Origin: Trichosphaerium sp. ATCC 40318
Taxonomy: Eukaryota > Discosea > Flabellinia > Trichosidae
Assembly (NCBI GenBank): GCA_038496445.1
Contig: JALMLS010000179.1
Coordinates: forward strand, 124,001 to 188,000
Length of the DNA stretch: 64,000 bases
Direction of reading: 5' to 3'
The notes under the pieces: model-generated
The model's input: only the letters and a program-made list of their open reading frames with translations
What the model was told of the DNA's origin: nothing
The model's database searches: none
Program-made: the position numbers and the translations under genes
Shown: piece after piece, positions 45,085-56,695 of the stretch
How the letters are laid out: every line of letters starts with the position of its first letter
Position numbering within the stretch: position 1 is the stretch's first letter

Positions 45085-46101
45085 AAATCACCATTGTAAT
45101 TTTGTAACGTTAGATGTAGTGCCATAAATAAGCCTTTGCGTACCTCGTTTTGTTCCATGTCCTTTACCATGTGTTTAATGACTCATTATCTGTTGCAGTA
45201 TCGATAACAATGTTGTAAAAATCTCGTAAGTGATTTGAATGTGAGTTCTCCACTGAATGGCGTAAGTACGGGAGCAATTTGTGGTATCATAGAAATAGAG
45301 ATGATCCTTGGTTTAGATCGTATGTAGGAGGAGGTAAGAAGACAGTAATCTCGTGGTCCATAGCTAGTAGTGCTCTAATTCATGAGTATAATATCTCTTT
45401 GTTTATTGTTGTTATGCTTGTACAGATTTTTTGCTTACCTTTGCCTGCCGGCAGACTTGGAAAAATCTAACAGCTGGTGCTAGATTGCTTAAAGGTCCAA
45501 GGGTCACTGGAGTTACAAAGCTTAACGTTAAAACACCATAAACCTATTAGCAATCACATGTGACATAAACAGCCAAGCTAATACCTAGAAGACTCAAAAT
45601 TGTAGTAGATAATTCAAATACACGTGAATTTTCTTGATACTGTTCTTGAATATTCATGATTAAACACCCATGCGAGCCAGTACTCATGATAGCTAGCTTG
45701 GAATAATTGTGGTATACATTATATTATCACAAAAACACTAACTTTCGTGATAATAATTTTGCTGCGTATTGGAATTATTCCGCATGCCGATTTGTTTTCT
45801 GACATTATGAATATCAGTTTACAGTGTTCATAACCTACGAGAGCAAACTACTGGCAAAGTTTTCTAGTTTTTGTACGAAGGTATGTTTGGGTTTCATCAC
45901 GCGTTTTTTTTTTGAAAAAATGCGTTGTGTACAATTACTTGAGTTATAGCGTTGTACTTGATAGTGTATTAGCCGGCTGTAGTATTTCTATGTTTTAATA
46001 TAACTCCGTAGAGGTTTGTATTATGTAGTAAAGGTGCACTTGTTGGCTCAAACACCCCAAAAAGCGCATCAAAGAACGCACATTGTTTTCCGACATCCAT
46101 T
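45085..46101. other. Intergenic between the tandem receptors
   Basis: No supported gene. A 63-codon plus-strand frame at 45279-45470 has no family resemblance. The region probably contains the receptor 1 terminator and receptor 2 promoter. Confidence 0.4.
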
Positions 46102-49100
46102 ATGATTACAACAAGCACCTCATTTGTTTTCTTAGCCGGTACTACTTTTTACAAACATTTCTGTGTTATCCACGCCGTTTCGTTTATAAAAACAACAGCC
46201 ACGTGTAGTCTGAAACAAGATACCCAAAAATATTTTTTTGGGCTTATTCTAACCAAAAGTTTAGTTACTACACTCGTACTTCTCAGCACTATTGATCACC
46301 ATGGTGTTATCGCTATAAGAGATGGAAATAAAATTGTAGTAGGATGTAGTCTTACGCGCAATAAGACACCTCTGGACCATGTATTTGTGCGTATACGGCA
46401 AAGCTTCAAAATAACTTATTATTTAATATCTTTTATCAATTGATTATTTTTGTCAGAACTCCAATGGTAAAGGTCTACAAGTTGGCTTGCAATTTTGGAG
46501 CAAAGACCTAAACGATAGAGGAGGTATCAACATTAATGGAACCAACTATGCAGTACGTCAATACAACCATGACAAACAAGCATTTTTATACGATCTGACG
46601 AGATCTGCAGGTTGAACTTGAAATACTTGAAGATGATGGTACCCTTAACGTGACCAGCGAAAATTACAGAACCCTTTTAGCTGATGATACTGTTGACTTT
46701 CTTCTTGGTAATTTTAAAGCTTTACGCTCCATTTTCTTACATATCCTCACGTGTAGGATCTTCCGACTTTGGAACAACTCTTTCAGTAGCAGAGAATGTA
46801 ATGGATATCGAAGCCAAAGACAGATTGTTTTTAGGGTTAATAACTACTTCTGGTTCGTTTAATGAAAATAGACAATCGGCATTTACAGTTCTACCGGACT
46901 CTGCAACGTGCGCAAAAGAGAAAAAAGAAACTCTGAAAACATTTTTTGGTATATCAATATAAATGATGTCTCACGTGACTGTAAGGTTGGGTCACGTGGC
47001 CATGCCTTTTCTGAGAACAGCAGGAGTTTCTAGTATTACTTATGTCATCCAAATTGGCCCTTTAAGCACATCTTGTGATGGATTGATAGACCTAGTAAGA
47101 AGTTAGTTATGCTTTAAAATTCTTATTGTTTAGGCAAGTGAGAATGGTGTCACCGAGTATGCACGCTATACTGTCACTAACATTAATGATCTGAATCATA
47201 TTCAAAACTGGACTGACGTCTACAACGTATGCGCTTGTATTGATTTTGCTGCTCATGTCTTTGTCAAAGGGTATCTTAGAGCATAACTACGATGTTCTGG
47301 TAGTGTGTGGTTTAAGTAATCCAGGCGATTCGGCGCTAGAGTGGATGCTACCAAGGATGAAAGAGGTCAATTGGACACCGAAAATGATTTTGGCTTTACC
47401 TATTTCGAGCTGGTTTAATTTTGATCCTGAAATGCGACACTATGTCACAGGTGTAAACTCAGTACGTCTTGAGATGTACCCATGCAACTCATTGATAAAA
47501 CACATTAGATTAATGAGAATTCATTCAGAAAAGGAGACTTCTACGGAAGAATAAGTGACTACGTAGAGCTTGTTTTAAAACAATATCCAGACTTGGAAAC
47601 ATTCTTACATGTTTGGGCTGCCATTGGTACAATGGGTGGTGTTATGCTCGAGACAGCCATAACAGTACGTATTATGGTTGAGTTAAGAGCCTTAACGGGT
47701 GTTTAGAATGCCCAAAGTCTCGAAAATGCACAAGTAGTGAGTGCGATGAAAATAATAGATATCAACACTTTCTTGGGTCGCCTAAGATTTTCAGCAAAAA
47801 ATGGTCAACTTGTTGAAGGTGTCATGAGCCAATTTCTTTCTCTTTCACATGCCGACGTTGTTGGTCCGCTATTGAGTGCTTCAAGTACACTAGTAATACC
47901 AATGCCAACATGGAAAGAAAGAGTATTTAAAAACGAGTTTGGCACGTGACAACTCATTTTTCTTTTTTACCTATCACGTGATTTTTTACATTGAATCCTT
48001 TACTAACTGTTTCTTAGGTGATAGTGTATACGAATGGATAGTTCTAGCTGCTGTTGTTGGATCATTATTTGTGACTGGTTTATTAGCAGTCTATATTGTT
48101 GTAAATAAGCGCCTCCTCCGTTGTATGCGTGTTTTTTCGTTTGCTCCTTTCGATTAAGTACTATTTATTCTTATATTTTTCTTAGACTCATCGCCTTTAT
48201 TCATGGTTGGCATCTTAGTTGGCGCGACAATGATATACGTCAGTACACTGTTTAACACACCGAATAATGGAACAACATATGCTTGTCATTTACACAACTG
48301 GTTGCTATTCTTGGGTGTCAGCATCATGTTTGGGTGCGTGTTAATTACAAATACGTGTAACTAACATACTGGTCAAGGTGTTTGTTCTCCAAGTCTTGGC
48401 GAGTGTACCTTATCTATAAAAAAGCTAAGACTCTAGAACCTATCAAAGTATCAGATGTTCAAGTTGGTGTGTACGTTGCAATATTCTGTACAGTGTCGAC
48501 GGTATCCTTTCAAGAGAAGCTTCTCTTTTCTAAAACAAACTTTTTGGTTTTTGTTGTATTTTTCTTAATATCCGAGATTCTTTGTATTGCTTTTAGTGCT
48601 GTCATGAAAGAGTCTGAGGTATTCATTGTGGACCAGTATCGAGTATCTAAAAACTATTATAAATGTACTTTGACAGCAGCTTCTAATGTGATTCTTGCCC
48701 TACAATACGGCTTTATTGTATGTCAATATGTTTTATTAAACTGTTATTGCAGCTAACAATGCCTATTTCATAGCTAGTGACTATGCTTGTTGGATCAGTA
48801 ACAGCTGTTTTGATTCGAAATGTACCTTCAAGAATATTCGCTGAGAGAAAGGTATGACAAATTAATCTCTTTGTTGTAAAGTAGTGAGACTATGAACTTA
48901 CTTTCTATTTTTAGATCATCGCTTTTGCCATCTACAACATGACATTATTCATGTCTATTGCTATGCTTGTACGATTTACCATAACACAGAGTAATACCAG
49001 AGAACAACAATACATCATTCATTCTTTATGTGTGATACTTAGCGCAGGTACCATGACTTGCATTAAACTACAACATAGCTCACAAATAATCAAGGATTGA

Positions 49101-49291
49101 CAGTTGTTGCAATGGTTTTACTGTCGAACAAGATAGAAGATAAGGCTGACACTGTTCACGGAAGCTCTTCCGTTGATTCTCAACTCCAGACCATAGATCA
49201 CAGCAAGCAACTATCTGATTTAAGGAAAGAGATTAAAAATCTGAATAAGACAATCGCAAACCTGCAATCAATAGTTAGTAAGTCGTCTTGA
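46102..49291 (+). CDS. Class C (GABA-B/Grl-like) GPCR, tandem copy 2
   Basis: Same exon architecture as copy 1. The signal peptide (TSFVFLAVTTLVLLS) is followed by DGNKIVVGC, GKGLQVGLQFWSKDLN, HNYDVLVVCGLSNPG, HVWAAIGTMGG and the 7-TM region (DSVYEWIVLAAVVGSLFVTG onward), with a C-terminal coiled coil (KQLSDLRKEIKNLNKTI). From about 48770 the nucleotide sequence, introns included, is almost identical to copy 1, while the ligand-binding half and the tail differ clearly. The two could form a heterodimer through their tails, as GABA-B1/B2 do; this is inference. Confidence 0.88.
47942..48017 (+). other. GC-AG intron in receptor copy 2 (donor GCACGTGA)
   Basis: Orthologous position to the GC-AG intron of copy 1, again with a second CACGTG (47975-47980) inside. 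Confidence 0.88.
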
Positions 49292-50186
49292 GACCACTTA
49301 GAAGAGATCGTTTAGTGTATAAACGTATAGCATTATAAGTTTGTTTGGGTCCACTTTAAGTGCTCGTTTTATTCTTGAAGTATGGCACAACGCAAAAAAT
49401 AAATATGTCCTCACACCTGTTCTTTGCATCATTAATACTTTTCTTATTTTCCCTTTAAAACTTCACCGACAATATACCTACTACACACAAAGTCACATAC
49501 TGTGGTATATGGTTATGTCTAATTACTCAGTAAAGGGATTGATACGGATTTACTTTTACTTGTACACAAGTATCAATTTTCAGCATACTTCACAATGAAT
49601 CTGTAGATTCAAACAACAGTGTATTGAATGAATGAATAAATGAACGATTTTTCAACCAAATAACATATTTATTATACAAACACCAACAAGATCAAAGATA
49701 CGAATGAACAAAGCTGAAAACCTAGGAGATTTCTGTTACGACCAAAACGAAGAAAAAAAAAAGACAAAAGAAATCTGAGACTTTCAAAAAATGAGAATGT
49801 CTGCAGTCTACCAAGTGCCAAGGACGCACACAAAGAGTTACGCTTAGCAAGATTCAAGAAAGAGCTAATCCTCTTTTTAAGTCATCCAATGAAGGAATCG
49901 AAAAAAAGAAAAAAAACTCTTCAAGAAAAATAAAGGCAAGACAATAGCAGTGGTATTTTCTTTCCCAAGGAGTTGACTCAACTTCTCCAGTTAATCCACC
50001 GATTGGGAGGTACCGCTATTAGCGCCAAGCATAGAAGACTCTCGCTTAAAACAAGAAAGAGAACATCCGGCTTGGACAACGGCCGTGGAGAAGGCTCAAG
50101 GTGACCGTGGGGTTTTATGGTTTTTTTTCAAAAAATTTGTTTTCACTAGGATAGTCAAGTCATCGTACCAATACAGGTTTAAGTCT
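49292..50186. other. Intergenic
   Basis: Nothing supported. A tract of A/G-rich sequence (49720-49930) gives spurious frames on the minus strand. Confidence 0.4.
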
Positions 50187-51821
50187 TCACACCATATAAG
50201 TAATATCTGAGTTCTTTTCAGGGTCTACAAGGTCTTCTAGATTGTAAACAAGATCACCTCCGACACCCTTAAAGGTAGATAAGTAAAAACAACTAAATTT
50301 GAAAAAAAATTCAAGAATAAGCGTACCTTTGGATTAGGGAATGATAGCGAGGCGCAACATAACGCAAAGTGATTGTTCTTCTGGTAAGATGTACCATAGA
50401 GCCAATCATTAACAATATGTAAGCCCTCACAACGAAGTTGAGCTCGTATTTGGTGAGTCTTTCCAGTGATCAACTCAATAGTAAGCTCTTTCAATTCCTC
50501 CTTGAGGAACTCATCTATCAAAGGCTTCTCAAAACCCATTTGAGTAAGCGTAGAAGCTCTATAAATAATAAGAAGAAGCTCAACAAACACAAAGAAGCAA
50601 AAGAAAGAAAAAAAAACTTTTCAAGCCTTTTTAACTAATATACTCGTGCTCGTACCTTGCTGATTCTACCTTGTGAATAATCAGTGTTACTGCAACATCA
50701 TTCGTTTCTGATTTTTCTCGTTCGCATGATTTTCTCATTGTTTTTAATCTTTCTTCAAGAGGCATCTCCTCTTGTTTTACGTGTCCTTCTGTTTCAGTAT
50801 TCTTGAAGTACGTTTCAGGAGAGACACACATTTGTGGTGACTCTCCAGTAAGAAACCCAGCGTTATTATGGACACGCTCGTAGTAATGCTAAAAGGAATC
50901 GTTAGACTACAAGTCCAAAAGTATTTGACGCTGTAGAGACATACAGTGATTGTTTTAGGTAGTTTCCAATCGTTATCGGCTTTCCACCCAGATACAACGG
51001 CTCTGTATATCTTTGTTACGCGTTTATCACTTATTGCTTGATTATAGAACCGTTGAAAGGTTCTATTTGTTGCAAAAGTGAGCAAACCACTTGTACCAAC
51101 GTCTAAGAGCGCGTGAGAACGCAAGAAGAGAAACATAGGCTCAAAAAGTGATCACGTACCAAGTCTGGTTGTAACGCGCAAGTGGCTACCTGCTTGTCGT
51201 GGTAGCGTCCTCCTTAGATATTCTGTAAGGCAATCTACACCATTTGTTAGATATTGCCGTGCCAATAAAAATAAACTCACCGAGATAGTTGTCATAGACA
51301 GGAATGGTTGGTAATCCTCCTGGCTTATGAACAAGAACATAGCCTTCCTCTTGCTTTAAAATCAGCGGCCACGGTTTTGGCACTGCTTCCTTTCAATTTC
51401 TCAGTGACATACGCTTCAATATGTACCGCATGGTTGATATCTCTGCGGTCTAGGTGTTATCTGTATGAACAATAAGCAAAGAGATACCTCCTAATACTAT
51501 CGCGAGCGTTTTGCGTACGTTTATTTGCGTATTCTTCTGTATGAACTGATCAACGATAATACGCCTTTTCTTGATACGAACAGCGCCCAATTTAACTAGA
51601 CTACGCACTTTCTCTTCTTCCATACCGATAGCACTTTGTACAATATCTACAAGCCATCCTTCTTTCTCGGCGTTAAAATGAATCCTAGCACTCCTCAGAT
51701 TCTGCCAAGCAAGCCGCTCTAACATAATGAAAGGTTTATCTTCCTTTCGATGCTTTACTCGAGTAGCTGACGGTTTTTTGTTGAAACGCGAAGACAATTG
51801 AAAAAAGCTTTGAGCGTACAT
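50187..51821 (-). CDS. RluA-family pseudouridine synthase
   Basis: From ATG 51821 a basic N-terminus is followed by an S4-like RNA-binding segment (EEEKVRSLVKLGAVRIKKRR). The catalytic domain then shows GYVLVHKPGGLPTIPVYDN and TRLDVGTSGLLTFAT, where the aspartate, assembled across an intron, is the catalytic residue. Further on are KIYRAVVSG, the C-terminal ELITGKTHQIRAQLRCEG and HFALCCASLSFPNP. It isomerises uridine to pseudouridine in rRNA or tRNA; which target cannot be told. A loosely conserved insert lies between strands near 50640-50870. Its start is only 52 bp from that of the divergent CDIN1-like gene. Confidence 0.9.
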
Positions 51822-51873
51822 ACAGGCGCTTAGTGCGTTTCGTACATGCTGCAACGGATTTACAGGTTTATTG

Positions 51874-53261
51874 ATGGAGCCTGAAACGTACAGAGATATT
51901 TACAATCTATTAAACGTAAAAGATGATGTAGCATCCATTTGTGATAAGTTTTGGTACTTGTCATGTCAACCCGCCAAAATCAAACATTTTTTAACGTCCA
52001 ATAGCATTGCACATGAAACAGCATTGTCTATATACTCCCAAAAGCTCCAAAACAACTTGAAGAAAGACGTTCCGTATCATTACAAGCCGCAAAACGCTTC
52101 ATCATATTTTAAACGGTACTGGCATATCAACGCCGCTGTTTTAATTCTTAAACGACCTATATCAGGTGGAAATCAGGAGAATCAATATATAATATTTCAC
52201 AGAGCCTTGATTTCCCTCCTGTACCTCTAGCACGTATAATACTTGCTCAGTGGCTCCGCGCATCGTTTCGAACTCGTATGTAATACACTTTCAACAAAGA
52301 AATCGTCGAAAACTTCAATTGGAGAAATGACACTTGACACATTTTTGTTTTTCGTGTCACTATTTAATTTGATCTTAATTTAACCCTATTTTGTTTTAAG
52401 GTGGGCGTAAAGCGGATAATGATAATAATGGTGCGAAGGAGTTAACGTATAATGCAGCAAAGAAAAAAGCAAAACAGCTAATAAGAATGACGGATGATAT
52501 AACAGACAAAAGACTTCAAGAAGAGGTCATAGAAGCTATACAACGAGATGATTGTTGTTCCCCTCATGTAGAGCAATTACGACAGTATCCTTATTACATA
52601 ATTTCACTGACTACCAAAAGGGATTGGAGCTCAATATTGTTTAATTTGTAGTTGTCGTTCTTTTTTTTAACTGAACAAAAAAGTTGGACAGGCAAAGAGT
52701 ATGAGTTCCTACTAGAGGAGAAGCTTGCAAGTGTAGGTATATCATTTAAATCAGAAGAAACACTAAGAGAGATGGGTTACCCCAAAACGCCAGATGTATT
52801 TTTACCAGTGCCCATCGGTAAGCAAAATAATAATAATTTAGTTTTTGTTTATGTTAAACTTTTTTGTTTGTTTAGTTGTTAAAGGATTTGTTGTGAATTG
52901 GATAGAAAGTAAAGCTTTATTTGGAGACGCTGAAATACATAAATCATACTTGAAAGATCAGTTACGCGGTTATAGAAATCGGTATGGTCCAGGCACGTGA
53001 TCATTTTGTTGCTTTATGTCAAACCTACGTTGACACTTGCCAAGTTATCATATCAACATGTTACTAACAATAAGATATTACATAGGTCTTGTCATCTACT
53101 GGTTTGGATTTGAGCTATCACCGGATTTGAATAAAGATAAAGATATTTTGGTACTTAGTGAATCTTTCACACCGAGAAATGTTTTCGCTTACTGTTTTTT
53201 TTAGGTACTTGACCACTTTCCAAGACCAGAAGATATTGTAACAATAAACTTTGGACAGTAG
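51874..53261 (+). CDS. CDIN1-like (C15orf41) nuclease
   Basis: ATG 51874 opens METYRDIY-like helices. Later exons contain [11 protein letters not shown], then [30 protein letters not shown] (the TPD motif that names the domain), [12 protein letters not shown] (the E-x-K of a PD-(D/E)xK fold), [15 protein letters not shown] then GLVIYWFGF, and DIVTINFGQ at the end. The order and spacing match human CDIN1, partner of codanin-1 and cause of congenital dyserythropoietic anaemia I. A predicted restriction-like endonuclease with a nuclear role. The intron at 52993-53085 has a GC donor. Confidence 0.9.
52993..53085 (+). other. GC-AG intron in the CDIN1-like gene (donor GCACGTGA)
   Basis: It restores RYGP-GLVIYW, a conserved CDIN1 block. 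The GT at +4 would shift frame. Confidence 0.88.
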
Positions 53262-53694
53262 TATTAAAAGGGCTGCGTTTTGTTTCCAATTTTCGAGAAC
53301 AAGTGATACAGGGTGTCTAGAAAAAGAAGTTCCGCATTTTTGTCTTTTTTCTGTATTCAGTTTTGCAATTTTTCACTAAGTTAACCTTGTTTGTTTGGTA
53401 TGATAATGGCAAAGCAACGCTCTTACATTAAGACCAAAATTGAAGGAAATTACAAGGTGTGGCATAATATTCTCTCGAATGCTTATTACCAACCATATTT
53501 CTCTACAACATGGCAAACACAGAGAATACAATGGCAAGCATCCAATATGTTAAGTATTCTAACAGGTTCCTTACTTGCATGCTTGGTTCCTAACCTGCAA
53601 GGTTATCTACAGATAAAGAAAAAAGACATATGATGCAAAGAATCACCCAGTGATCTAATACATCCGTTTGTGGACAAATGCAGTTGATTGTACT
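53262..53694. other. Convergent intergenic region
   Basis: Lies between two gene 3' ends. The 81-codon plus-strand frame at 53391-53633 has no family resemblance and is rejected. Confidence 0.4.
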
Positions 53695-55359
53695 TTATTT
53701 GTACAGCGATGCTACCGCTTTTTTATTGGCTTTAAGGATATCCAGTACTTTACTGATAAAAGACAAATGAACCTTTGATAATCCGTAACGAGAGTTCAAA
53801 TCCATTCCCCATGACATTCTTTTAATAAGATCATCTACATCACTTGATAACTTTTTGTATATTTTTCCCAGCTTCTTATTAGTAATATTATTTGCAATAT
53901 TGACTATGCCATCGCATAATCCTTTACGAAATAGAGTCATACCTACACAACACGTGAGCGAATTTATTATTGGCAAAAAAACTACAGACAAACTCCAACG
54001 AACCCTCGCTTGTTATTGTTATGCCTGTCTGTGCTTTAATTGTTGATGCGCATTTAGTGAGTAATGTACCAGGATCATTCACATTTATAAGTTCTTTTAT
54101 AAGAGTTGATACCTATGGCAGTGTAAACACAGAGTTGGAAGAAAACAATTGATTGTATTTTTCCTAGTTTTTTCTTTGTTTCGTTTTGGCGCACTTACCT
54201 TCCCAAGATACTCGTCACAGCTCTTTTGGTTTTTTGTTGGATCTATACATGTTGTAGTATTATCAAGGCCAACGATTGGTCTTTTTATATCCTTCATAAA
54301 GAAGAAATTTGTAAGGTTTCCCTCATTCTTCCTACATTGTCGAGTTAGCTGACTTTGACAATGAAGAGGGTTACAACTACCGCGTACCAAATCAACGGAA
54401 TTCTATCCCAATTGTTAAGTAACATATCGAACATTACAACATGACCCAAAGCGCTACAAGAAGAAGTAAGTTAGCTTTACTACAAAACTCTGAATTCTAC
54501 TCGGTGATGTCTAAGTCCATACCGAAGTGATGCTGCACCTAATGGTGTTTTATCATCTAGTGGATTAACACCGATATTGCAATGATGATAAAAATCGCTT
54601 CCTGGTTCGTAAGCCTGTTTATGGTAAGCACGAATTGTCTTTTTTTTTTTCAATGATTTATAGTACCATTACTACGATGATAGGTAAATACATAAGTTTA
54701 CCATGTTTTCCGCGATTCCTTGGAATCTTGAGCTTATCTAACCTGCCAAACGCGTTCCCAATGTCATTGAATTCTGGTCCAAACTTATACCTGACGTATC
54801 GCACAGCTGGCACTAATCATAGTTGCATGAGTAATTGTTAAATAATTCACTTTATGTACCTGCTATATTAGCGCACTTGGCAACTTCTTGAGCAAAGATG
54901 TCGGCCATAACTTAAACAGGTGTCAAATAACTGATTAAGTCATCAAGTTTTCGGACGTTGCGGAACAAAAATGACTTTTCTTACCTGTAGAAGATCCTTT
55001 AATCACTACTACACCGCCATAATTCCAACCAAAGAAGAAAGCACCCTCGGCACCTAAAAAAAGAAATGTTAACAATTGTTCGTATCAAACAAGCAAAGAA
55101 ATGTACCTGACGCCGAAGCAGAGAACCCTATAGCCTTTGACCAGTCTATTGAATTAATATCCTTTCGCTTAGCTTTCTTTGCGTCAAACTGCCAACTGGT
55201 GTCTTTCTCGTCTGCTGTAGCTATCCAAGACTTCTTCTTACCCTTACCAGATGGTGGTAAAGGTGCTGTAGGTGCATTTGGTGGAGTAACCACCTTGCCT
55301 TGTTTCTTTTTAGCTTTAGCTTGTGGAACTGGAGGAGGTGGAGGAGGTGGAGCTAACAT
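53695..55359 (-). CDS. Actin-fragmin kinase (AFK) catalytic-domain protein
   Basis: ATG 55359 starts a proline run (APPPPPPPVPQAKAKKK) and a Lys-rich linker. The kinase domain follows: INSIDWSKAIGFSASASG, then FFFGWNYGGVVVIKGS (ATP-site lysine), MADIFAQEVAKCANIA, VPAVRYVRYK, GHVVMFDMLLNNWDRIPLIW-NEGNL (catalytic loop) and IVGLDNTTTCID (metal-binding aspartate), then a helical C-terminus ending ANKKAVASLYK. AFK phosphorylates actin bound to fragmin/severin-type cappers and is known mainly from Physarum and Dictyostelium. At least eight introns, one of about 30 nt (near 54452-54481). Confidence 0.82.
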
Positions 55360-55507
55360 GTTTTTAAATTAATACTGCAATGAACCAAAAATACGTGAAA
55401 TTCGTCAAAAAAACGTAAAGAAATTTCGCAATATTTTATTTACACTTTCACTTGACATCCTTGTCTTCACATACATACAAAAAAATATCGTTAAATCATG
55501 AACAATA

Positions 55508-56360
55508 TTAAACTTCAACGTGTAGTGATACTCTCACAATCAACCGAAATCCTTGGTCATCATAAGGGTACCCATCAAATCCTTTGTATCTTTTTCTTAC
55601 TTTTTCAACTGTACAATCCAAACCATACAACCTCTTTATCCAATTTGCAACATCATAAAAACTATTATCTAGTCAATGGTTGTTCACTTACTTTAGTACG
55701 TACTTGACATTTTGAGGTACTGATGTGTCAACTTTATTTTCACGTGCAGGGTAGTAGCATTCCGTAGCCCAACTAAACAGCCATATAAACGACGTACACT
55801 CCATTCTCTTTCTTAAGTTCTCTGCTACTATTGCGCTCATTGTAGGCCAAACACTTACAAGCCATTCTCTAGACTTTACTACATTCGCGGAGTGCCAATA
55901 TTGTTCACGTGCTTCCCGTAATGAAGATATTATTGCTACAAAAAGCGAAATAAAAAATCAATACCCAAACAAAAAAACGAACCAAAAACGCCATCACTGT
56001 GATGCTCTCTGCGTGACGTGACGTACCTTGTTTAGCCGGAAACACGTGATGTGTTGGAGCTTGGATTTGATAATAATCAAGCTCTGTGAGTATCTGTTCG
56101 CGTGTAAAAGGCGGTATTGGTTCAAATACGCCAGTTCGTAAGTACTCCAATACAGCTTCAAATTTTCTTCCATTACGGTCTATAAAAATGTATCCTTTCT
56201 TATCTGTTACTATTTTGAGAGTTTCTGTACGCTTGTGTTCCAAAATACGCGTTAATAAGTTTTCTCCCCGAGCTGCCAGTGTAGACTGTGTTGTCAAGAA
56301 CTTTATACCACCTACATTAAGCTTTATAATAGGTTCGTCTACTTTTAAGGATGGAAACAT
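55508..56360 (-). CDS. KCTD-like BTB/T1-domain protein
   Basis: The first exon reads KVDEPIIKLNVGGIKFLTTQ, then GYIFIDRNGRKFEAVLEYLRTG and LTELDYYQIQ, the T1-type BTB fold of KCTD proteins and potassium channel tetramerisation domains. There is no transmembrane part, so it is a soluble adaptor, probably for cullin-3 or another oligomeric complex. After an intron, an exon gives REWLVSVWPTMSAIVAENL, and the last gives YDVANWIKRLYGLDC and FRLIVRVSLHVEV. The C-terminal domain is not recognised. Confidence 0.85.
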
Positions 56361-56695
56361 TTACAGTTGTTATCTAAAATAAACAGAATTGCTAGGACTA
56401 AAATTGGCACGTGATTTTCATGACTATGTTTACTGGTGAATGCGACTTTGGTTTGTATGACCTGCAACTAGATTAACCACTTTTCAAGAGGGTCACACGC
56501 CACCAGAGCTGCAATAGTAGTAGGTTGATAGTGTTCTCTTTTTCGTTTATTTTGGTAAACGTTGAAAAATTCTTTTATTTTTTTTCAAGATCTTCTTTAT
56601 CCTGTACTACATCTTGATTCGAATGGAGTATAAGATACTAATAACTAACTATAAGTACACAAACATAAGGATTTCTGAGTTCTGGTTCTGTTTTT
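56361..56695. other. Short intergenic between RAP1 stop and KCTD start
   Basis: No gene; contains a CACGTG at 56408. Confidence 0.5.

Noticed and set aside
49672-49857. Phe/Leu-rich minus-strand frame
   Set aside because: Produced by an A/G-rich non-coding tract; no start context or conservation.
53391-53633. 81-codon plus-strand frame
   Set aside because: In a convergent intergenic gap, no recognisable domain, likely 3' UTR or spacer.
54097-54390. Independent minus-strand gene for a small secreted Cys protein
   Set aside because: The frame proved to be internal exons plus intron of the actin-fragmin kinase (NNWDRIPLIW upstream, GLDNTTTCID inside).
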